This document shows, one piece after another, positions 5,755-5,762 of a stretch of 5,762 bases of DNA (the stretch's first letter is position 1; each line of letters starts with the position of its first letter). Location: the NCBI GenBank assembly GCA_035317085.1, contig DATHHS010000071.1, forward strand, positions 1 to 5,762. The letters run 5' to 3'. Under the pieces are notes generated by a model. That model searched no databases, had not been told where the DNA came from, and saw only the letters and a list, made by a program, of their open reading frames with translations. Position numbers and translations under genes: made by a program. The DNA comes from VBDM01 sp035317085. Its GTDB lineage: Bacteria; Pseudomonadota; Gammaproteobacteria; Burkholderiales; SG8-39.

Positions 5755-5762
5755 TAAGCGAG

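Overview
The window looks like chromosomal DNA of a GC-rich proteobacterium, most likely a betaproteobacterium or a close soil/water relative. Three things point that way: strong G/C preference at third codon positions in four of the five genes, a dispersed intergenic repeat of the GTCATTCC...GGAATGAC type that is common in beta- and gammaproteobacteria, and an MFS protein of the lysophospholipid-transporter type (LplT or the N-terminal part of MFS-acyltransferase-Aas fusions). The taxonomic call is inference; there is no rRNA or marker gene.

Layout. (1) Left edge to 1304, plus strand: the C-terminal part of a surface or secreted protein with an IPT/TIG-like Ig-fold followed by beta-propeller-like repeats; its start lies outside the window. 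(2) 1321-2736, minus strand: a complete amidase-signature enzyme with an intact Lys-cisSer-Ser triad, convergent with gene 1 and only 16 bp away. (3) 2737-2951: a 215 bp divergent intergenic region holding a composite palindromic repeat (2822-2910) and a 12 bp perfect palindrome (2924-2935) just before the next start codon. (4) 2952-4286, plus strand: a 12-TM MFS transporter of the LplT type, ending where the fusion proteins would continue into the acyltransferase. (5) 4286-4312: a GC-rich hairpin between convergent genes. (6) 4317-5734, minus strand: a two-gene operon, an XRE-type regulator followed with a 4 bp overlap by a six-TM membrane protein of unknown function. A perfect 6+6 bp inverted repeat lies 3 bp upstream of the regulator's ATG and is a likely autoregulatory operator.

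How the genes work together. The regulator and membrane protein are almost certainly co-transcribed and are the only gene pair here with a clear functional link. The amidase, MFS transporter and propeller protein look like independent units. I see no CRISPR array, tRNA/rRNA, transposase, phage gene or recognised defence system. The least explained unit is the regulator/membrane-protein operon with its operator at the start codon.
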